NCBI GenBank assembly: GCA_937885465.1
Contig: CAKZZM010000062.1
Coordinates: forward strand, 1 to 16,897
Origin: an uncultured Bacteroidales bacterium
GTDB taxonomy: Bacteria; Bacteroidota; Bacteroidia; Bacteroidales; Paludibacteraceae
Length of the DNA stretch: 16,897 bases
Direction: 5' to 3'
Shown: positions 14,193 to 16,897 of the stretch, piece by piece
How the letters are laid out: every line of letters begins with the position of its first letter
How positions within the stretch are numbered: the stretch's first letter is position 1
The notes under the pieces: model-generated
What the model was told of the DNA's origin: nothing
The model's input: only the letters and a program-made list of their open reading frames with translations
Databases searched by the model: none
Translations under genes and position numbers: made by a program

Positions 14193-14232
14193 CTAATTTT
14201 ATTAAAAAAAAGCAGCATTTCCTTAAAATTAG
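14193..14232. repeat. AT-rich inverted repeat downstream of fabF
   Basis: CTAATTTTA (14193-14201) and TAAAATTAG (14224-14232) are perfect 9-bp arms around 22 nt that include a run of A. It lies 57 bp after the fabF stop and may help end that transcript, but the AT content makes a chance match possible. Confidence 0.35.
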
Positions 14233-14288
14233 TATATTTTCAGAAACGCTACTTTTGATTAAAAACGCCGATTTTGCAAACTTAGAGT

Positions 14289-15542
14289 TTACAATTTCTT
14301 TAACACTAAACAGACATTATGTCCTCCGAAGCCGAACGAATTTGACATCGCCGCGCGAACCTCGCGTTGCTTTGCTCGGTTGAAGGTGAAGTCGATGCGT
14401 AAGTCGAAGGCGGGGTCTTCATCGCCTTCCTCGTGATTAATAGTAGGGGGAACTACATCTCTCTCAACGGATAGAGCCGTAACGGCGGCTTCCAACGCCC
14501 CTGCACCACCAAGAAGGTGTCCCGTCATTGATTTGGTAGAAGAGAGATTCATATCATAGAGGTGTTCGCCGAACACCTGCTCAATGGCTTTCACCTCTGC
14601 TATATCGCCGAGAGGAGTTGAGGTGCCGTGAGTATTGATATAATCGATATCTTCTGCCTTTAACCCCGCACTGCTCAACGCCTGCAACATCACTTTTCTT
14701 GCCCCTTCACCGGTCGGGTCAGGAGCCGTTATATGATATGCATCTGAAGTCATACCGAAACCTGCCACCTCTGCATAAATCTTCGCACCGCGTCGTACTG
14801 CATGCTCATATTCCTCTAATATCAATGCAGCACCGCCTTCGCCTAAGACGAACCCGTCGCGCGATTTAGAGAATGGTCGCGATGCCGTTGCCGGACTATC
14901 GTTGCGGGTAGAGAGAGCATGCATGGCGTTGAAACTGCCGATACCGCTTTCTGCTATCGCCGCCTCGCTACCCCCCGTCAGCATCAGGTCTGCCTGACCC
15001 GTAGCAATCTGCATGGCAGCACAAACGACGGCATGACCGCTACTGGCGCAAGCCGAGGTCGTCGTGAACGACGGACCATGCAGACCGAAGGTGATGGTCA
15101 GTTGCGCAGAAGTCATATTCGTCAGCAACTTCGGCATAAATATCGAACTGAAATGAGGATTAAGACGATAATTAACGCCGTAATCTATTATACCCTCTTC
15201 AAAAGTGAGCAAACCACCTATTCCCGTACCCCAGATACAACCGAAACGGTCCTTATCAACCTGCTCTAAATCTAACTTGCTATCACCAAATGCTTCGTAT
15301 GCCGAAGCAAGCGCAAACTGAATAGTGCGGTCAGTACGCTGCATAACCTTCCTATCCAGCGCCACCGGAGCAAAATCTCTAACCTCACAAGCAAATTGAG
15401 TCTTGAAATTGTCAGTCGGAAAGACCGATATCTTATCGCACCCCGACTTTCCGGCAAGTATCGACTCCCAGATAGAAGGCATATCTCCGCCCAAAGCACA
15501 CACACCGCCTATTCCCGTTATTACTACTCGTCTGTTTATCAT
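14289..15542 (-). CDS. fabF: Beta-ketoacyl-ACP synthase II
   Basis: FabF condenses malonyl-ACP with acyl-ACP in the elongation step of type II fatty-acid synthesis. The 417-aa protein has the Cys-His-His triad: C165 in TTTSACASSGHAV, H305 in NTHGTSTPLGD and H342 in KSMTGHLLGGAGALEA. It also has GEGGAALILEE and the C-terminal SNSFGFGGHN. The length is normal. The ATG at 15540-15542 gives MINRRVVITGIGGV; a GTG one codon upstream would also work. It follows acpP after 117 bp that hold a long palindrome and a perfect -7 box. Confidence 0.97.
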   Translation of the reverse strand: MINRRVVITGIGGVCALGGDMPSIWESILAGKSGCDKISVFPTDNFKTQFACEVRDFAPVALDRKVMQRTDRTIQFALASAYEAFGDSKLDLEQVDKDRFGCIWGTGIGGLLTFEEGIIDYGVNYRLNPHFSSIFMPKLLTNMTSAQLTITFGLHGPSFTTTSACASSGHAVVCAAMQIATGQADLMLTGGSEAAIAESGIGSFNAMHALSTRNDSPATASRPFSKSRDGFVLGEGGAALILEEYEHAVRRGAKIYAEVAGFGMTSDAYHITAPDPTGEGARKVMLQALSSAGLKAEDIDYINTHGTSTPLGDIAEVKAIEQVFGEHLYDMNLSSTKSMTGHLLGGAGALEAAVTALSVERDVVPPTINHEEGDEDPAFDLRIDFTFNRAKQREVRAAMSNSFGFGGHNVCLVLKKL

Positions 15543-15581
15543 CACTTTTCTCTTTCCACTTTAGGGCTCTGCCCGTACTTT

Positions 15582-15589
15582 CAAAGATA
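15582..15589 (-). promoter_or_regulatory. Predicted -7 element before fabF
   Basis: Minus-strand TATCTTTG matches TAnnTTTG and lies 40 bp before the fabF start codon. At the expected -33 distance there is no TTG; that position falls in the loop and stem of the palindrome at 15592-15630. The promoter is therefore weak, activator-dependent or not real. Confidence 0.45.
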
Positions 15590-15591
15590 CA

Positions 15592-15630
15592 CAAACAATG
15601 TGTTTCTCTTGACGAGAAGCACATTGTTTG
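15592..15630. repeat. Long palindrome between acpP and fabF
   Basis: CAAACAATGTG (15592-15602) and CACATTGTTTG (15620-15630) are perfect 11-bp arms. After one imperfect pair the stem continues for 5 bp (TTCTC/GAGAA) around a 5-nt loop (TTGAC), for 39 bp in total. It begins 30 bp after the acpP stop and ends three bases before the fabF -7 box. There is no T-run after it on the minus strand. It may end or attenuate acpP transcription, or be a regulator binding site. Confidence 0.8.
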
Positions 15631-15659
15631 ACTGTATTGCCACTAACTGCAAATAAGGC

Positions 15660-15899
15660 TTATTTCTTAACTGCATTCTCTACATAGTCGATAGCATCGC
15701 CAACCGTAGATATTTTTGTTGTATCCTCATCAGGAATGGTAATTCCGAACTCTTTCTCGAACTCGATGATAATATCTACTGTATCAAGAGAATCAGCGTT
15801 AAGATCTGCTGTGAAACTTGCATCACGAGTTACCTTTGCTGCATCAACACCAAGTTTATCAACGATGATGTCGCACACTTTTTGTTCAATTTCTGTCAT
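15660..15899 (-). CDS. acpP: Acyl carrier protein
   Basis: ACP carries growing acyl chains on a phosphopantetheine arm in fatty-acid synthesis. The 79-aa acidic protein has the attachment serine S37 in DLNADSLDTVDIIIEFEKEF, the conserved DSL site at the start of helix 2. The length is typical. It lies directly upstream of fabF in the same direction, the common acpP-fabF order, and has its own predicted promoter (15942-15973). Confidence 0.98.
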   Translation of the reverse strand: MTEIEQKVCDIIVDKLGVDAAKVTRDASFTADLNADSLDTVDIIIEFEKEFGITIPDEDTTKISTVGDAIDYVENAVKK

Positions 15900-15941
15900 A
15901 ATTATTAAAGTTTTAATTTTTATTCAAAACGAAAATCAGTG

Positions 15942-15973
15942 CAAAGTAACTACTTTTTTCCGATATACACAAA
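15942..15973 (-). promoter_or_regulatory. Predicted promoter of acpP
   Basis: Minus-strand TTACTTTG (15942-15949; one mismatch to TAnnTTTG) is preceded after 20 bp by TTTG (15970-15973). The leader to the acpP start codon is about 40 nt of A/T-rich sequence. The region between this and the plus-strand promoter at 16043 is AT-rich and empty. Confidence 0.65.
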
Positions 15974-16042
15974 TTTTTATAAAAAAAAAAATGCAAAATC
16001 ACGCATTAATACGAAAATCATCAAAAAAATTATTAATGACTC

Positions 16043-16073
16043 TTTGCTATTAAAAATTTTCTGATTACCTTTG
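16043..16073 (+). promoter_or_regulatory. Predicted promoter of the secreted-protein gene
   Basis: TTTG (16043-16046), a 19-bp spacer and TACCTTTG (16066-16073) match the Bacteroidetes consensus fully. The start codon follows 46 nt after the -7 box. This is the only plus-strand promoter seen in the window. Confidence 0.8.
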
Positions 16074-16119
16074 TGGTCGGGAATTATAATTTGCAATAAT
16101 AAATCAACAACATACATTT

Positions 16120-16897
16120 ATGAAAAAAATTTTCCTGTTTTGCATTGCTTTGGCAATGCCTTTTATCTGCTCACAAGCACAAGTTAACGTCACAACCGGT
16201 GACAACGACACTGTTTTTAACGACACCGTTTATAGCGAAACAGTATCTATTCGCCTTATGCTCTATGGTGAGGAGTTAGCCTCAACCACCTATATGGCAG
16301 GTCAACCCGTCTATATAGATCGAATCTTATATGCGTTGATGCAGAACCCTCTCTACGCCGATCTGAACGAAAAATTCAATTTTATATACAACGGTATGGA
16401 TCACTTCGGTTATCCGTTCCTCGGTTGGTCAAAGTCGGATAAGATATATGATCCGTTCAATGACGGTGATTACGTTTTTTCTGACATCACTTTGTACGCA
16501 TGCTTCGATGCTAACGGGACTAATACTCCGGCAGAGCCTTCTTATACTTACGAATGGAAAGCAAATTTAGTAACCGGATACGAAGATATGCTTCTCTCTA
16601 TGCAAAGCGGTCTTGCTCTCTTCGTAATTGCGGCTGTTGATGATAATGATAGCACCATTTATTTCCCGGCAGCAGCAGAACTTGCTGACTCATACGCGGC
16701 AGATACAGCCGCAAGCGAGTTATATGGTCCTCTATACACCGTACGCAACCGCATCAACATGTACGAGGTCAGCAACGGTTTTGATGAGTATGGCACTATA
16801 ACTAATTTCGATATCGATAAAGTAGCGACCTTCAACATGCTACCCTATTATGGCGATAACGCATACTACGACACCATAAGCGGGTACTCTTATCCCG
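16120..16897 (+). CDS. Secreted protein with an InlB/Flg_new-like repeat, partial (3-prime end outside)
   Basis: An open frame of 259 codons starts at ATG 16120 and runs off the window without a stop. It begins with a clear signal peptide (MKKIFLFCIALAMPFICSQAQ, likely cleaved after about residue 21), so the protein is exported. Residues about 86-129 (FNFIYNGMDHFGYPFLGW, then DGDYVFSDITLYACFD) follow the pattern of the Listeria-Bacteroides (InlB B / Flg_new) repeat: an F-x-GW core, then a strand ending in ITLYA. The rest is acidic and rich in Tyr, Asp, Asn and Thr. Such repeats occur in surface proteins of gut Bacteroidetes. A C-terminal sorting signal, if any, is not visible. It is divergent from acpP. 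Confidence 0.85.
   Translation, partial: MKKIFLFCIALAMPFICSQAQVNVTTGDNDTVFNDTVYSETVSIRLMLYGEELASTTYMAGQPVYIDRILYALMQNPLYADLNEKFNFIYNGMDHFGYPFLGWSKSDKIYDPFNDGDYVFSDITLYACFDANGTNTPAEPSYTYEWKANLVTGYEDMLLSMQSGLALFVIAAVDDNDSTIYFPAAAELADSYAADTAASELYGPLYTVRNRINMYEVSNGFDEYGTITNFDIDKVATFNMLPYYGDNAYYDTISGYSYP

Noticed and set aside
14277..14284. TAAGTTTG -7 box just after fabF (minus strand)
   Set aside because: No TTG at the expected -33 position, and the next gene downstream has its own better promoter at 14144-14173.
1..16897. tRNA or rRNA genes
   Set aside because: I saw no cloverleaf-like stretch or conserved rRNA segment in the non-coding gaps, all of which are explained by repeats, promoters and terminators.

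Overview
The window looks like chromosomal DNA of a Bacteroidetes bacterium, most likely a member of the Bacteroidales. Three things point there. The non-coding regions carry repeated matches to the Bacteroidetes promoter (TTG or TTTG, a 19-20 bp spacer, then TAnnTTTG). The protein set includes a long SecA (about 1120 aa) with a C-terminal zinc motif, a DUF3078-type outer-membrane protein, a DUF2582 winged-helix protein and FemAB/GNAT-like proteins. Starts carry little visible Shine-Dalgarno signal. I cannot name the species.

Layout. All genes but the last are on the minus strand. (1) Positions 80-9915 form one eight-gene cluster, read right to left: secA, lgt, a DUF3078 outer-membrane protein, nadK, fmt, an HD-domain hydrolase and two FemAB/GNAT-like proteins. 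Spacing is very tight, three consecutive junctions are 4-nt ATGA stop/start overlaps, and a good promoter lies before secA. (2) Positions 10000-12321 are a repeat-rich region. It holds two half-size chromate-transporter (CHR) genes and a 78-aa two-helix membrane protein. Between and before them lie a 59-bp tandem repeat, a 20-bp tandem repeat and a duplicated 69-bp element that carries a promoter plus a 17-bp palindrome. (3) Positions 12322-13704 hold a lytic transglycosylase and uridine kinase (udk). (4) A lone 65-aa winged-helix protein follows. (5) fabF and acpP (type II fatty-acid synthesis) are separated by a long palindrome. (6) On the plus strand, a secreted protein with an InlB/Flg_new-like repeat starts at 16120 and runs off the right edge.

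Functionally the conserved genes are envelope and housekeeping genes: protein export (SecA), lipoprotein maturation (Lgt), initiator-tRNA formylation (Fmt), NADP synthesis (NadK), fatty-acid synthesis (FabF, ACP), pyrimidine salvage (Udk) and murein turnover (transglycosylase). The unusual material is non-coding. Family A is a dispersed, structured repeat with at least five units in both orientations, a covarying stem, and an expansion between the two CHR genes. Family B is a promoter-leader element that starts two separate transcripts with nearly identical 5-prime sequence. Several transcripts here seem to begin with a stem-loop close to the expected start site.
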